Of a stretch of 64,000 bases of DNA, positions 20,933-33,511 are shown piece after piece. Below the pieces are notes generated by a model, which was not told the DNA's origin, made no database searches, and saw nothing but the letters and a program-made list of their open reading frames with translations. The position numbers and the translations under genes were made by a program. Source of the stretch: Candidatus Altimarinota bacterium (GTDB lineage: Bacteria; Patescibacteriota; Gracilibacteria; BD1-5; UBA2023); contig JAQTON010000001.1 of assembly GCA_028713325.1 (NCBI GenBank), positions 385,454 through 449,453 on the forward strand. The letters run 5' to 3'. The stretch's first letter is position 1. Each line of letters begins with the position of its first letter.

Positions 20933-22660
20933 ATGTTATTTTCAGAACTCGGTCTCGACGAAAAAGTACTCGCGGCTCTTACAAAAAACGGCTATACGGA
21001 GGCTACAAAAATCCAGGAAGAAGTTATCAAAGCTGCTATGGCAGGGAAGAGCATTATCGGACAATCTCAGACGGGAACCGGTAAGACTGCCGCATTCGTC
21101 ATTCCTCTTCTTCAGAAGCTCGATGCGAATATTCGAAAACCTCAGGTTATTATCCTCGCTCCGACTCGCGAGCTTGCTATGCAGATTCGAGAAGAGTTCT
21201 TCAAACTCTCTTTTGGTACGAATCTTCGATCCATTGCGGTGTACGGAGGATCCAATATCCGATCTCAGAGAGAAGCGCTTGAGGGTGGAGCTCAGATTGT
21301 CGTTGCTACGACCGGTCGTTTGATCGACCTCATCGAACGACGATTTATCGACCTTTCACAGGTACAGTACCTCGTTCTCGACGAAGTGGATAGAATGCTT
21401 GATATGGGATTCATCGACGACATCGATATGATCTGGTCTCGTCTCGGGAACGTGAAACAGTCCATGACATTCTCGGCAACGATTCCACAGGAAGTAAATA
21501 ACCTCCTTGCAAAATACGTCGGAGATGGGTATGAATCCATCAAGGCGACCGAAGAACTCATGGTATCGAAGATTGACCATGCCTTTATCGAAGTTCCACA
21601 CTTTGAAAAGTACGAAATGCTCAAAAAGTACATTCAGGATCACAAAGATTCAAAAGTGGTGGTATTTTGCCGAATGAAGCACGAAACGGAGGATATCGCC
21701 GATATGCTCGAACGAGACGGATTCTCGACCGGGTGTCTTCATGGAGACATGCAACAGAGAGATCGAACTCGATCCCTCAAAAGATTCCAGGACGGATTCT
21801 GCAATGTTTTCATCACCACCGATGTTGCGGCACGCGGACTCAATATGAAGGACATCAAACTCGTGGTTAATTACAATGTACCGGAAGATCCGGAAGCGTA
21901 TATTCATCGAATCGGTCGTACCGGTCGAGCGGGTGCCGAAGGAAAAGCCATTATGTTCGTAACAAGCGGTGAGCGTAATCTCCTCGGAAACATCGAACGT
22001 CGAAACAAGATTATCTTGAAACAAATCGATATTCATGGAAATGAGGTGGTTCGAATCGGTCGTGGAAGTATCGGAGGAACAGGAGGACATCACCGTGCCG
22101 GAAGTCGCCGAACTTTCGGTGGCGGAGGAAGTCGATCTGGCGGAGGGTATCAAGGAGGTCGTTCTTCCGGAGGTGGGTACGCTCGTCGTGACGAGGGAAG
22201 TTCTGAACGTCCAAAATACGGAAGCGATCGTCCACGAACAAGCAATTTCGGTGGAGGTGAACGTTCTTCCGGAGGTGGGTACCAGGGAAATCGTTCCAGT
22301 GAAGGAAGTTCTTCCAATCGTCCTTCCTATGGAAGTGACCGTCCACGATCGAGTGGTGGGTACCAGGGAGGTGAACGTTCTTCTTCTAGTTCGAGTGGTG
22401 GTTACCAAGGAAGCCGTCCGCAGTCGGATCGACTCCGAAGCGGAGCGGAAACATTCGGTGGAGTTTTCGGTGGAGGAGCTCCTCGAAGTTCCGAATCTTC
22501 CTATGGAAGCGATCGTCCTCAGTCGGATCGTCCAAAATTTGACGGTGAACGAAAAGAGCGAGGAAACTATGAGAAGAGAACTTACGAAGCTCCCCGTAAT
22601 CGAGACGATGCGGGAGGAACTAAAAAAACCTGGCCAGCTCGAGAGAGAAAAGATATATAA
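20933..22660 (+). CDS. DEAD-box RNA helicase (RhlE/CsdA-like) with Arg-Gly-Ser-rich tail
   Basis: 575 residues without a single UGA. The core has the Q motif, SQTGTGKTAAF (motif I), PTRELAMQI, VATTGRLIDL, VLDEVDRM as motif II (DEVD instead of DEAD), FSATIP, VFCRMKHETEDIADM, TTDVAARGLN and HRIGRTGRAG. The final 200 residues are a low-complexity tail with repeated SYGSDRPR, GGYQGG and ERSSGG, an RNA-binding style tail. It unwinds structured RNA, probably in ribosome assembly or mRNA decay. A perfect hairpin terminator follows immediately. Confidence 0.95.
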   Translation: MLFSELGLDEKVLAALTKNGYTEATKIQEEVIKAAMAGKSIIGQSQTGTGKTAAFVIPLLQKLDANIRKPQVIILAPTRELAMQIREEFFKLSFGTNLRSIAVYGGSNIRSQREALEGGAQIVVATTGRLIDLIERRFIDLSQVQYLVLDEVDRMLDMGFIDDIDMIWSRLGNVKQSMTFSATIPQEVNNLLAKYVGDGYESIKATEELMVSKIDHAFIEVPHFEKYEMLKKYIQDHKDSKVVVFCRMKHETEDIADMLERDGFSTGCLHGDMQQRDRTRSLKRFQDGFCNVFITTDVAARGLNMKDIKLVVNYNVPEDPEAYIHRIGRTGRAGAEGKAIMFVTSGERNLLGNIERRNKIILKQIDIHGNEVVRIGRGSIGGTGGHHRAGSRRTFGGGGSRSGGGYQGGRSSGGGYARRDEGSSERPKYGSDRPRTSNFGGGERSSGGGYQGNRSSEGSSSNRPSYGSDRPRSSGGYQGGERSSSSSSGGYQGSRPQSDRLRSGAETFGGVFGGGAPRSSESSYGSDRPQSDRPKFDGERKERGNYEKRTYEAPRNRDDAGGTKKTWPARERKDI

Positions 22661-22663
22661 TCT

Positions 22664-22699
22664 AAAAAATCTTCCTGTACATGTACAGGAAGATTTTTT
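22664..22699 (+). terminator. Perfect palindromic terminator after the helicase gene
   Basis: AAAAAATCTTCCTGTACA and its reverse complement form an uninterrupted 36-base palindrome ending in a T run, 4 bases after the stop codon. Confidence 0.9.
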
Positions 22700-22780
22700 A
22701 TGAGCGGAAAAATTTGGATTGCATGGAAAAATAGATACAATCGGTTCAGAAAAAGACATTCTATTGTTTTTCAACACACT

Positions 22781-23143
22781 ATGAAACATCTCTTGTATAT
22801 ACTCGTAACTATTCTTACATCGTTTCTCTCAAAACAAGTTTTTGCGGATGATACATGAATCCTCTGAGGTGGTGGTGCCGTAACGAATTCTGATCTCCGG
22901 AACGGAAATATCGGTTTTGACGATATCCCGAAGATCATCAATTACGCTACGACATTCATTCTCGGATTTGCGGCAACGGTTTCGGTTATCATGATCATCT
23001 ACGGAGCTTTTCAGATGGCTCTCTTCGGTCTGACTTCTCAGGAAAAGAAAAAAGGGGCGGAAACGATCGAACACGGTATTATCGGTTTCGTCATAGCCGT
23101 TTCGGCATGGTTTATAATTAATATGGTCATGAGCAACCTCTAG
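22781..23143 (+). CDS. VirB2/TrbC-like pilin
   Basis: 120 residues. A signal peptide ending QVFADDT is followed by a Gly-rich stretch with UGA glycines and two membrane segments (about residues 45-70 and 94-116) separated by the charged loop TSQEKKKGAETIEHG. This is the VirB2/TrbC pilin layout found widely in candidate-phyla bacteria, where it is assigned to type IV secretion or DNA-uptake-like machinery. No other secretion genes lie next to it here except a 151-residue membrane protein downstream. Confidence 0.75.
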
Positions 23144-23172
23144 TAAAATCTCTGAAAAACTCGTTCTTCAAG

Positions 23173-23228
23173 CTTAAATCTCCGCTTCCTCGTTCTCCGT
23201 ACAGTCGTACGGTTCACTTCGGTTCTCG
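23173..23228 (-). repeat. REP-like palindromic repeat, copy 2
   Basis: The minus strand reads CGAGAACCGAAGTGAACCGTAC, a GTACaGTcGTAC palindrome and GAGGAAGCGGAGATTTAAG, aligning with the copy at 1313-1369. Confidence 0.45.
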
Positions 23229-23309
23229 ATTTGCACTTGAATTACTTCATTTTTGAGAGATTTTGGAAATTCCCCCTTATAGAATTTTTGTACTACTAAT
23301 AATATCACT

Positions 23310-23765
23310 ATGTTTTCTTGGAATATCGCGACGCAAAACACGAAAGGTCCGGGTTGGTATACGACCGCCGGTGTTTTTTCGCTCGCTTTCATCATCTGGG
23401 GGATTTTCGTTGGGCTCTATGCTCTCTCTATCGTCGTCTTCATATTTGTCGGAGTATATCTGATGATGGAGAACAATGCTCCGGAAACGACTCAGATAGC
23501 AGTGGATGAAAATGGTATCAATATTAACGGGAGTTTCTATGATTATCCGTCCATTGAAGAATTCTCCATCGTGTATGATAACAGAAAACCGATATTTCTT
23601 CGGCTTCGCCTCAAGAAAAAGTGATTGAGCACGATAGATATCGATCTTACCCAAGATGTGAACAGTTCCGAGCTTCGAAACTTTCTTCTCGGATATCTGC
23701 AAGAATCGGAAACATGAGGAGAATTGACAAGCAATGAAAGGCTGATGCGATACTTAAAGATATAG
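23310..23765 (+). CDS. Small membrane protein with a C-terminal PH-like region, unknown function
   Basis: 151 residues with UGA glycines at 23622-23624 and near residue 136. Two hydrophobic segments (about residues 20-38 and 39-54, around FSLAFIIWGIFVGLYAL) are followed by a predicted beta-rich cytoplasmic part (TQIAVDENGININGSFYDYP, FSIVYDNRKPIFLRLRLKKK). Similar small proteins follow VirB2-like pilins in related genomes, but I cannot name the family. It sits 166 bases after the pilin gene with a repeat between them. Confidence 0.65.
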
Positions 23766-23793
23766 AGAAATGTGAAATAACCTCAATCTTCAT

Positions 23794-23850
23794 ATTCAAA
23801 GACTCCGTTCCTTGCTCATCGTACAGTAGTACGCCTCGCTACAGTACTCG
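23794..23850 (-). repeat. REP-like palindromic repeat, copy 3
   Basis: The minus strand reads CGAGTACTGTAGCGAGGCGTAC, then GTAC and GGAACGGAGTCTTTGAAT, matching the copy at 1313-1369. It is flanked by GAAATGTGAAA (near 23767) and TTTCACATTTC (near 23876), so a hairpin of about 115 bases is possible. Confidence 0.5.
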
Positions 23851-23910
23851 CTTTTTATACGAATATTATCGTTCTTTCACATTTCTTAAAGAACCACTAA
23901 AAAATCTTTT

Positions 23911-24591
23911 CTAATCTTTCAAATACATCCCCATTTTCCCATAATCAAAATTCGTGCGTGATTTCGGTATAAAATGAACGACATCGTACATTCCTTCGTC
24001 TTTTTTGTAGCCATTGACGGTACGTTCCAATCGATAGGAACTTGAGGATGGAGTCGTTGTCGTGGTCTTTGTGTCGAGAGTATACCGGACATCTCCTCAT
24101 AAAGGATCTACAACGAGGATATGCGTACTGAGCGAAGAAGAAAGGGGAATGATACCGTTTGTCGTGATAACTCCGGAAGAGATGAGTATGGAAGATGATT
24201 CGGAACCGGAATTAAATGCAGCGAAGCGGTAGGAGATAGGTCCTCATTGAGTGATATTGAGAGTGATAGAAGTTGCTCATCCTGTCGAGGTTATCTGGTA
24301 TTCTTGCGGATCACCTCACCCCAGAGATTCAGAAAAAACAGCACCGATCTGACTCAGGGATATGAGCGAGAGATTTGCGTTTGAACGTATGGATGTATTT
24401 GCGGTTGGTGTATTTTTCAGGAGAATAAGAGCATCTTGTATGCCGGATATATCCTGAACACTCCTCTCCGAATTTTTTGCTCACTCAAGCATTTTTTCCA
24501 ATTCTCCTTGAAAAGAGATAAAAAATAGTACCAAGAAAGAGGAGAGAAAGAGGACATACAAGAGAATAGATCAAGTTTTATTTTGTTGCAT
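23911..24591 (-). CDS. Pilus/pseudopilus-like protein with one N-terminal membrane helix
   Basis: 226 residues with about eight UGA glycines. The N-terminus MQQNKTGSILLYVLFLSSF with further hydrophobic residues to 27 resembles PilX- or GspK-like minor pilin anchors (G-S-x-hydrophobic), though the cleavage motif is not canonical. The remainder is Ser/Thr-rich with beta character (TSTGGATSITLNITQGGPIS, VVDPLGGDVRYTL). It would sit outside the membrane. It runs away from the FapA-like gene, whose end is 40 bases upstream. Role in type IV pili is an inference. Confidence 0.55.
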
Positions 24592-24630
24592 CTTCAGTAT
24601 ATTTAAATGGGTATTTATCGATCTTTTCAT

Positions 24631-26787
24631 TTATACAACCTTCCAATGAAATTGCCCGACAGTCGGAGCAGGTATTTTTTCAAGAGTACAGATGACGGAA
24701 TTATTTCGTACGGCCAACAGTTTGGATATATCAATCATTTCTTCCATCGTGAGACTCAGAAGTTCTTTATTTTCTAGAAATTTGATTCGTTGAATATGGG
24801 TAATTCACTGAATATTTTTTATTTCTATAGAAAGTTCCTGATGAGTCGATTCCATAATCATTACTGCCGTTGCTATTTCTTTTTCGATTTTTTCTTTGTT
24901 CTCCTTGTAATTTTTGTATCTTCTCCAATCAATGGTAATTCGGTTTAAAACCGGTTTCAGTCCCGTAAAAAGTGCAACATAATTCTTATATTTTTCTTCA
25001 TCAATAGTTTTTGGATTTGCTAACATCTCTATAAGGACTTTCGTTACTCATACCCGCCTTTTTTTGTCGGAAAGGATAGTTGCTATTTTTGAAAATCTTA
25101 ACATATCTTCATCGATTTTATCCTCTTTTTCATTAAGTTTTTTCCCTATATCCTCAAGAGCTTTCCGTTTCTCTTCTATAAAAAAACTCAGATCTCGAGA
25201 AAAAAGACTGAAAACGTTCTCGAAGTTTCCTTTCTCCGTAGATTCGGCTATATTGATACTTTTCCCAGATATTACGGAACATCCTATTATCTTCTTTTTG
25301 CTGACTATCTTGTTGGCGATAATGATACAATTAGACATGTCTCCGACTATCTCGACTGAGTCCGCGATAATGCTCGAATTTGCAATATTTGCAACGGTTA
25401 CCGTTCCTTTTCTTGCTTCCAGATAAGCACTATAGACATGTCCTTTAACGGTGATATTCCCTTCATCACTTATGATTTGTCCTTTCGGCAGTGCGCCAAA
25501 TTTTTCATATTTTCCTGAAAACGGACTGCTATTGGCATTTCCAATAACATTCCCCTTAACGGAAATATTTTCCGATGCATAAATATTCGCTTCGACATTT
25601 TGATCGGCGAAAATATTTTTTCCCGATGTATCCAAGAGAATATCCCCCCCGGATTTGAAATCATTATCTTTATTGACCTTTCCGCTTTCCCGTACATTGA
25701 TTCCTTTTTCAAATGTTTTTTGTTCGTCGACGTGAATTTTACTCAGTTGGCTTACTTTCTGCTTTCATCTTATGATTTCCACCTCCTCCATACGCGGAAA
25801 ACCGCTGTAAATAGAAACGAGATAGTCTATTCCGTTTCTTGTTTCTACTCGTACGCCTATGCCGACATAGGAATCGATAGAAAAATCTTTTGGTGTTTCC
25901 GGATCGATCTGTTCCCCATGAATAGTCCATCCGAGACTCCCTTGTTCCCGAGGTATTTTTTTATACAAAGGAATATCTTTTTCTATGTGCACATAGGATT
26001 GTTCGTATACGAGCATATCGACCTTTGCTCTATTGGTTTCTTTTATTCCGAGTTTTATATCAAAGGATATCGCCGGTTCCAATACTGCGTCTTTCCCGGC
26101 AATAGGATTTTTTTCTCTGGCTATTATAATCCGAACCTGTTTATCCTCATGAATCGCCTGTTTTATATCCCTAATCTCCAGTCCGAAGCGAATCCCCTGA
26201 CTCCACATGGCAGCGATAAATTCATCCATATCTATTTTTGTCTGAACTTCTTTCATTTTTCCATTTTCCCCTATTTCTTCGATATAAGCAGGTCCGAAAA
26301 AGTACTCGGCACTTTGTCCATTTTTCGCTATTATCGGTTTGCGATAGAGAGGAATTCTTTTTTCATCGAATTTTTTAATACCGGAAGCGATTTTTATTTC
26401 TGGAGTTTTTCCTAATTTTTTCATATTTTGACAGAAGTCTGTTTTTGTTTTTTCGAAATCATAAAGAATCTTCATAATTCCGATATAATTCATATCTGAA
26501 AAATAGTATTTTTCATCGAAAATATAATTCAGGAATTGAAGGAGTACTTCTCTATCAAATAGAAATTCGAGATTGATAGAGAAACCACTTTCATTTTGCA
26601 CTACAAAACTCGGAAATCGTAAATCGGATACTTCCGATGATGAATTTCCCTGTAATTCCTTGTCCAATAAAACACCCCCCACCTGAGTCCTCGTATGGGA
26701 AGTTGTTACACCGCTTCCATTACCAGAGAGAGGGTTCTTATTCTTGATTTCCCCCAATCAAGACGGTACGAAAACTGCCTGAATCAT
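24631..26787 (-). CDS. FapA/DUF342-family protein
   Basis: 718 residues with UGA glycines at 26758-26760, 25765-25767, 25045-25047 and 24802-24804. The start MIQAVFVPSGLGEIKNK is chosen because UGA extends the frame by ten codons. The middle shows a beta-helix with regularly spaced ANIYASENISVKGNVIG, NITVKGHVYSAYLEA, ANSSIIADSVEIVGDMS and SCIIIANKI-like turns, which is the FapA/DUF342 fold. The C-terminal 200 residues are coiled coil. FapA proteins occur with pili, flagella and other envelope machines; the exact role is unknown. Confidence 0.8.
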
Positions 26788-26842
26788 TTTTTACTATTTT
26801 TACATGATATAATATGACGGTATTATACTAATAATGCCTTTT

Positions 26843-26950
26843 ATGTCAAATAATGAAGTCTTTCATAGATGTTGTTGTTGCGACGATTGTAATGGAAAAG
26901 AAAATCAAGTTTCTTGATTTTCATCGATTTTTCCGTATTATCTCGTGTAA
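26843..26950 (+). CDS. Possible Cys-rich micro-ORF
   Basis: 35 codons from ATG to TAA with one UGA glycine. The striking part is EVFHRCCCCDDCNGKENQ, five cysteines and a histidine in eleven positions. A hairpin (GAAAATCAAG...CTTGATTTTC, 26900-26922) lies inside the same stretch and could be a terminator or attenuator instead. There is no clear ribosome-binding site. It may be a metal-binding micropeptide, a leader, or chance. Confidence 0.25.
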
Positions 26951-29134
<2,184 letters not shown>

Positions 29135-29197
29135 ACTTGTATTCCTTTTAATTCCTGTTAGAATCTCTTTCATTGTTTTAAGTTTTAATTTCTTTCT

Positions 29198-30550
29198 ATG
29201 AAAACAAAGAGTAGTTCTTTTTCACGAAAACTTCGGGGTTTCACTCTCGTCGAACTCATCGTCGTCATCACCATTCTTGTGATTCTCGGAACCATCGCCT
29301 TTGTCTCACTTCAATGATTCGCAGGTTCTGCTCGAGACAGTTCTCGTATCTCTAATCTCTCCAATCTCCAGAAATGACTCAATCTCTTTCAGATCAAGTC
29401 TGGGAACTATCCGATGCCAGAATCGAGTGTAATCATCACCGCTTCCGGAACGATTATCGGATATCAGGGATTTGCCGGAGACCAAATAGGAAGTATTGTA
29501 AAACTCTCACCCGAAGCAACCAGAGACCCTCTCGATACCACCATATACACCACCTACTCCGTCAATGCGAACCGAACCAAGATGCAAATCATGGCTTTTC
29601 TGGAAAACGGAAACATCCTAACTGCTTATGTGCCAACAGCTTTTGCTAATATCGGTTCTGATTACAGTAAGAGAATTCCGACAGTGAATGGAGATACCCT
29701 CGGGATACTCCTCGCTTCCGGAAGTCTGCAACCGATACAGGAGACTGGAACGGGAGTGGACGTAGTGAATACTACCACAGGATACACGGCATATTTTGGA
29801 AAGAACAGTAGTATTTTTGGAAGTGGATTCGCATTAAAACGAATGGAAGTAATCTTTACTTCCCCAAGTGGAAAAATAGATAATTCTACCCTTTCTGATA
29901 TCATTAATGGTTCCCTTGTCGGTTATTGGGATATGGAAACTACAATTTCTGATTGAAAATTGAAAGATATGAGTGGTAATGGAAATAATGGAACAACGAG
30001 TGGAGGGATGGTAATTTGATGAGATCGAAAGACTGCGAAATCTTCAAATTTTGACTGAATAGATGATTTCGTGAATATGGGAAATATTGCTAATGCTGGT
30101 GCGAATAGTTTTATGCTTTCTGCATGGGTAAAGTTAAATATAGCTCCAGATGGACATTATCATATGATAATAAACAAACATCAATCAGATTGGAAAAATT
30201 ATCAATTAGGGGTATCGCCTCTTAATAAATTTTATTTTTCCGCTCAATATCAGTCAAGTGAACTGGATGGAGTGGCTTCTATCACCCTTCCAACAACAGG
30301 AATTTGGTATCAAGTTATTGGAGTGAGAGATGTTCAAAATTGTAAATTAAAAATTTATATCAATGGAAAGTTAGAAAATGAAGTAACACCAACCACTTGT
30401 TCTGGAAATTTAACAAACGGATCGAATTTGTATGTCGGTATTGGGGATAATTCATTCAATATCTGGAATGGTTCTCTCGATGAAGTCCGCATCTATAACC
30501 GTGCTCTTTCTGCTTCTGAAATTTCTGTGCTTCATGATGCGACGAAGTAA
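29198..30550 (+). CDS. Type IV pilin-like protein with a C-terminal LamG-like domain
   Basis: 450 residues with about seven UGA glycines. The class III signal is KLRGFTLVELIVVITILVIL, with the G-F cleavage site and Glu5. The pilin part ends near residue 235. From residue 240 (GSLVGYWDMETTISDG, FDGIDDFVNMGN, FMLSAWVKL, LDEVRIYNRALSASEI) a concanavalin/LamG-like jelly roll follows. Such a domain usually binds sugars or proteins, so this is probably an adhesive pilin on the cell surface (inference). It follows ligA by 63 bases. Confidence 0.85.
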
Positions 30551-30555
30551 AAGAC

Positions 30556-30605
30556 AAAAAGCAATCCTCCTGCCGAGAAAAAACGGAAGGAATGAATTTT
30601 TTCAA
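30556..30605 (-). pseudogene. Very short relic similar to the acyltransferase gene
   Basis: GACAAAAAGCAATCCTCCTG and the following 30 bases resemble 31960-32010 inside the acyltransferase gene at roughly four bases in five, with a frame change. It looks like a leftover of a second copy, but the stretch is short. Confidence 0.3.
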
Positions 30606-30632
30606 ATCGGGTTCAAGTTTTTGAATTTTCTT

Positions 30633-30660
30633 TTGACAAAAAATACTATTTCTTTATAAA
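30633..30660 (+). promoter_or_regulatory. Promoter before the gene at 30703
   Basis: TTGACA (30633-30638) and TATAAA (30655-30660) are 16 bases apart, a standard sigma-70 layout. Confidence 0.6.
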
Positions 30661-30702
30661 GATGTGCCTATTTACTTCTCCGTCTCTCCATTTTTACCGT
30701 AT

Positions 30703-31353
30703 ATGAATAATTTTGTTACCTACTCTTCCCGAAAAGTTCAGAATAGCTTTTTCTCACTTCCAGAGGATGACCAGCAGGCCCTTAGAATGTTTCACGAAAC
30801 GGAGGCTCGTATCATGAATAATGCCATAAAATCCAAAATCGATTCCATAATAAAAGAAGAAGTTCTCGCAGAAACTCCCCGATACTTCAAGATTGCCGGA
30901 TATCGTCTTGAATGTGAGAATCATTGAATGCCGCAATGTCCGGACATCGCACTCGATGAAGAAAAAGCCTCTTGAACCAAACCTCAGGCGTGGTCAAAAG
31001 AAATAAACGGTGTGAAGCACTGGGTTTATAACTATCCTTGAGCCATTGCCGAGGCGAAATATCTTGGAAAAAATATCCCCACCATCGATCAATGGATGGA
31101 AATGATTACAAGGGTTCGGGGGAATGCTAAAGAAGTAGCGAAAGCTCTCAATATACCTTTTGACTGACATCGTTTTGCCAATCATGAGAGGTTTTATGAC
31201 GTCGGACATTGAGCGGTTTTATGGTCTTCTTCCTCGGAGGAAGAAGAGGGTATCCGTTGCGTGTCCCTGGATTGTGACAATGCCCGCGTAAATGCCACTT
31301 GGTACTATCCGGAACAGGGTATATCACTGCGTTTTTTTTCGAATGAAAAATAA
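30703..31353 (+). CDS. Unknown protein with a C-terminal FISUMP/SUMF-like segment
   Basis: 216 residues from the ATG at 30703; a GTG at 30664 is a less likely start. UGA glycines stand near residues 75, 91, 110, 150 and 167. The C-terminal part FANHERFYDVGHGAVLWSSS, RCVSLDCDN and YYPEQGISLRFF resembles the end of the Fibrobacter-type paralogous domain and formylglycine-enzyme-like surface proteins. There is no signal peptide, which makes an outside role doubtful. I assign no function. A good promoter lies 43 bases upstream. Confidence 0.6.
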
Positions 31354-31358
31354 ATATC

Positions 31359-32522
31359 TTATCGTAAGCTCTCCGTTTTCTTCCTCTCGCATCGCACTCT
31401 CCACCAATTCGATACCGGTATCTCTATGTAGGTATAACTGATCCACGCAAGAGAGAAGGATCCGACGAATGCCACTCCCGCGAGAATAAGCCACTCCGGC
31501 ATCGGAAGATCGTGTTGTCCGTCAAATGCGAATCGTGTCATAAGAACGATAACGATGGCGTGCCAGAGATAGACGGAATAGGAGAGACGGGCGATTCTGC
31601 GAAAAATGTAGTTATCGAGCCATTTTCCGATATATTCCGTACTCGGAGCAAGAAAAACAAGGAGAGCAAGGGCAATCGTGGCAAGAGGAAACCGATGGGC
31701 TCCATGGAGCCAGCTGTAGTCGAAATCACTCGCTTCGCGGATTATCCAAAGAAAAGAGAAAAATACGAAGGTTATAAGAACAAAAAGCAGGTCATACCAA
31801 AGAGAACGGGAACTGTGATTTTTTTCTTGCCATACCAGAGCTCCAGCGACAAGGATTCCGATGAGAAAATGGATTCCGAAAATAAACGGATTATAGGCAG
31901 GAAACCATTCCGATACGATTCCGTCAAGTTTTGGAAAGGGAAGTCCCATAAACCACAGATGAAGTGCAAAAAGCAATCCTCCTACCGCGAGAAAAACGAG
32001 GGGAATGAATATTTTCCGTACCCGAACCAGAATGCTCATGGTTCCCATAACGAGAATCGCCCCCATCATATCGTAGGAGATATACCAGAGCGGGCCGTTT
32101 ATATCTACCGGGAAAAAAGTGAATGGGTGTGTCCATGCGAGAAAAGTCGCACCGGACATAAAACGGAGGAATGCCCCGTCACTATAGCCATTGAGAACGA
32201 TCGTAAGAAGAAAAGTGAAGATGAGCACCGCATAATAGGCGGGAGCGATTCGAAAAAAACGACCGATGAAGAGCTCTCGAGTTTTTGGTGCGGGTGTGTC
32301 TTTCAAAATGGCACGCCAAAAAGGAAGAGAACTGGTGATGGCAGAGAGTATGAAAAAAAGACTCACGGCAATCGGCCACATCTCGACAAATTGGTAGAGA
32401 TCCCAGTTCCAAAGGGCGAGGTCGGTAACTGATCGGTGTTGATTTAAGTGGTAAATAATGACACTCAGACAAGCGAGTGCTCGAAGTCCGTTGAACCCCG
32501 GAAGTGGGCGTGCTTGAGACAT
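31359..32522 (-). CDS. Membrane acyltransferase 3 (OafA-like)
   Basis: 387 residues without UGA, ending at TAA. The start LPGFNGLRALACLSVIIYHL has the catalytic Arg/His layout of acyltransferase 3 enzymes (R-A-hydrophobic-H). About ten hydrophobic segments follow, including FIGRFFRIAPAYYAVLI with the conserved RxxRIxP-type motif. These enzymes O-acylate extracytoplasmic sugars. It probably decorates the surface glycan made by the genes at 1370-12600 (inference). It is monocistronic and convergent with the gene upstream in the window. Confidence 0.85.
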   Translation of the reverse strand: MSQARPLPGFNGLRALACLSVIIYHLNQHRSVTDLALWNWDLYQFVEMWPIAVSLFFILSAITSSLPFWRAILKDTPAPKTRELFIGRFFRIAPAYYAVLIFTFLLTIVLNGYSDGAFLRFMSGATFLAWTHPFTFFPVDINGPLWYISYDMMGAILVMGTMSILVRVRKIFIPLVFLAVGGLLFALHLWFMGLPFPKLDGIVSEWFPAYNPFIFGIHFLIGILVAGALVWQEKNHSSRSLWYDLLFVLITFVFFSFLWIIREASDFDYSWLHGAHRFPLATIALALLVFLAPSTEYIGKWLDNYIFRRIARLSYSVYLWHAIVIVLMTRFAFDGQHDLPMPEWLILAGVAFVGSFSLAWISYTYIEIPVSNWWRVRCERKKTESLR

Positions 32523-32778
32523 GAAATATTGATAAGCTTTTGATGTAAAAAGAAGTTTTATAGTTTTATATACTTGTTATATTTTGGTTTCCAGGTTTCT
32601 TGAATTCTCCAGTATCTCCGGAACTTAACCGTACCGCCTTGCGGTACTGGGATTCGAACACGACCTCGATACTTCCGAAATACAAGAAAACCAGAAAACC
32701 AATTTCTGTTGGGTATATATCTTGATACTGAATATACTAAAATAAAAAGTAAATACAAGATGATTTTGGAAACAATTC
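32523..32778. other. Intergenic region with a GTACCGC/GCGGTAC hairpin
   Basis: No coding frame is convincing. GTACCGCcttGCGGTAC (near 32630) can form a hairpin without a T run. It may be the transcript end of the metallopeptidase gene. Confidence 0.4.
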
Positions 32779-33450
32779 CTAAAACCCGGGAAGCGTATAT
32801 TTCCATCCTTCCTCTCGTAGATGTGCACGATGTGTTTTCCAGTCGGGTAGAATCGATTCCACAAGTTCCCAGAAACGAGGCGAATGGTTTTTATGAACCG
32901 TGTGGGCGAGTTCGTGCACCACGACATAATCGATAATCTCCCGAGGTGCCATGAGAAGTCTCCATGGGAAGTTGAGGTTATTTCGACCGCTGCACGATCC
33001 CCATCGGGTGGTGGCACCGGTGATGCGGATTTGTTCGTATCCGAGTCCGTGTTTTTCCGAAAAATGAGAAACTCTTTCTGACATGTGTATTTGTGCTTGT
33101 TTACGATACCATCGGGTAAGTGTCGTCTGTTCCGATGAGATATCCTGTACTTTTCCCGAAAAAACGAACATTCACTCAGACTGTGCAATAGCTTCTTTTT
33201 GCACGAGATTGTACTCGAACGAATGCGGTTGTCCGAGATAATAGAGAGTGTTACTCCTCCGTTCCTTTTGTTCCGTATGTCGAATCAAGTGTTTCGCAAT
33301 CCAGTCGGATTTTCGCTCCACAAAGGCATGGATGATATCCTCCGGCACGGAAAAAGGAGCCCGAACGATGAGTCCGTGAGTTTTGGAAATCTGGATCGAG
33401 ATAGACCGTCGGGACGCCCGTATGATCTGGAAAGGAGGAGTTTTGGACAT
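32779..33450 (-). CDS. YgjP/DUF45-type metallopeptidase
   Basis: 223 residues with a UGA glycine at 33172-33174, ending at TAG. The N-terminal half is a beta-rich domain (RRSISIQISKTHGLIVRAP). The C-terminal half contains TRWGSCSGRNNLNFPWRL and VVHELAHTVHKNHSPRFW, the HExxH zinc site with the third ligand further on, as in the YgjP-like (SprT/M48-related) family. It is cytosolic. The biological substrate of this family is not known. Confidence 0.85.
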
Positions 33451-33511
33451 AAAGAAAGAGAAATTACGATGTGTATCGTACGATTTTTCTTGAGGAAATC
33501 AAGGAAAACTT

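Noticed and set aside
21650-22789. 379-codon open frame on the minus strand
   Set aside because: Antisense of the low-complexity Arg/Gly/Ser tail of the helicase; it has no motif and crosses the terminator.
32625-32680. T-arm-like sequence GGATTCGAAC, a possible tRNA
   Set aside because: No acceptor, D or anticodon arm can be folded around it, and the CCA end is missing.
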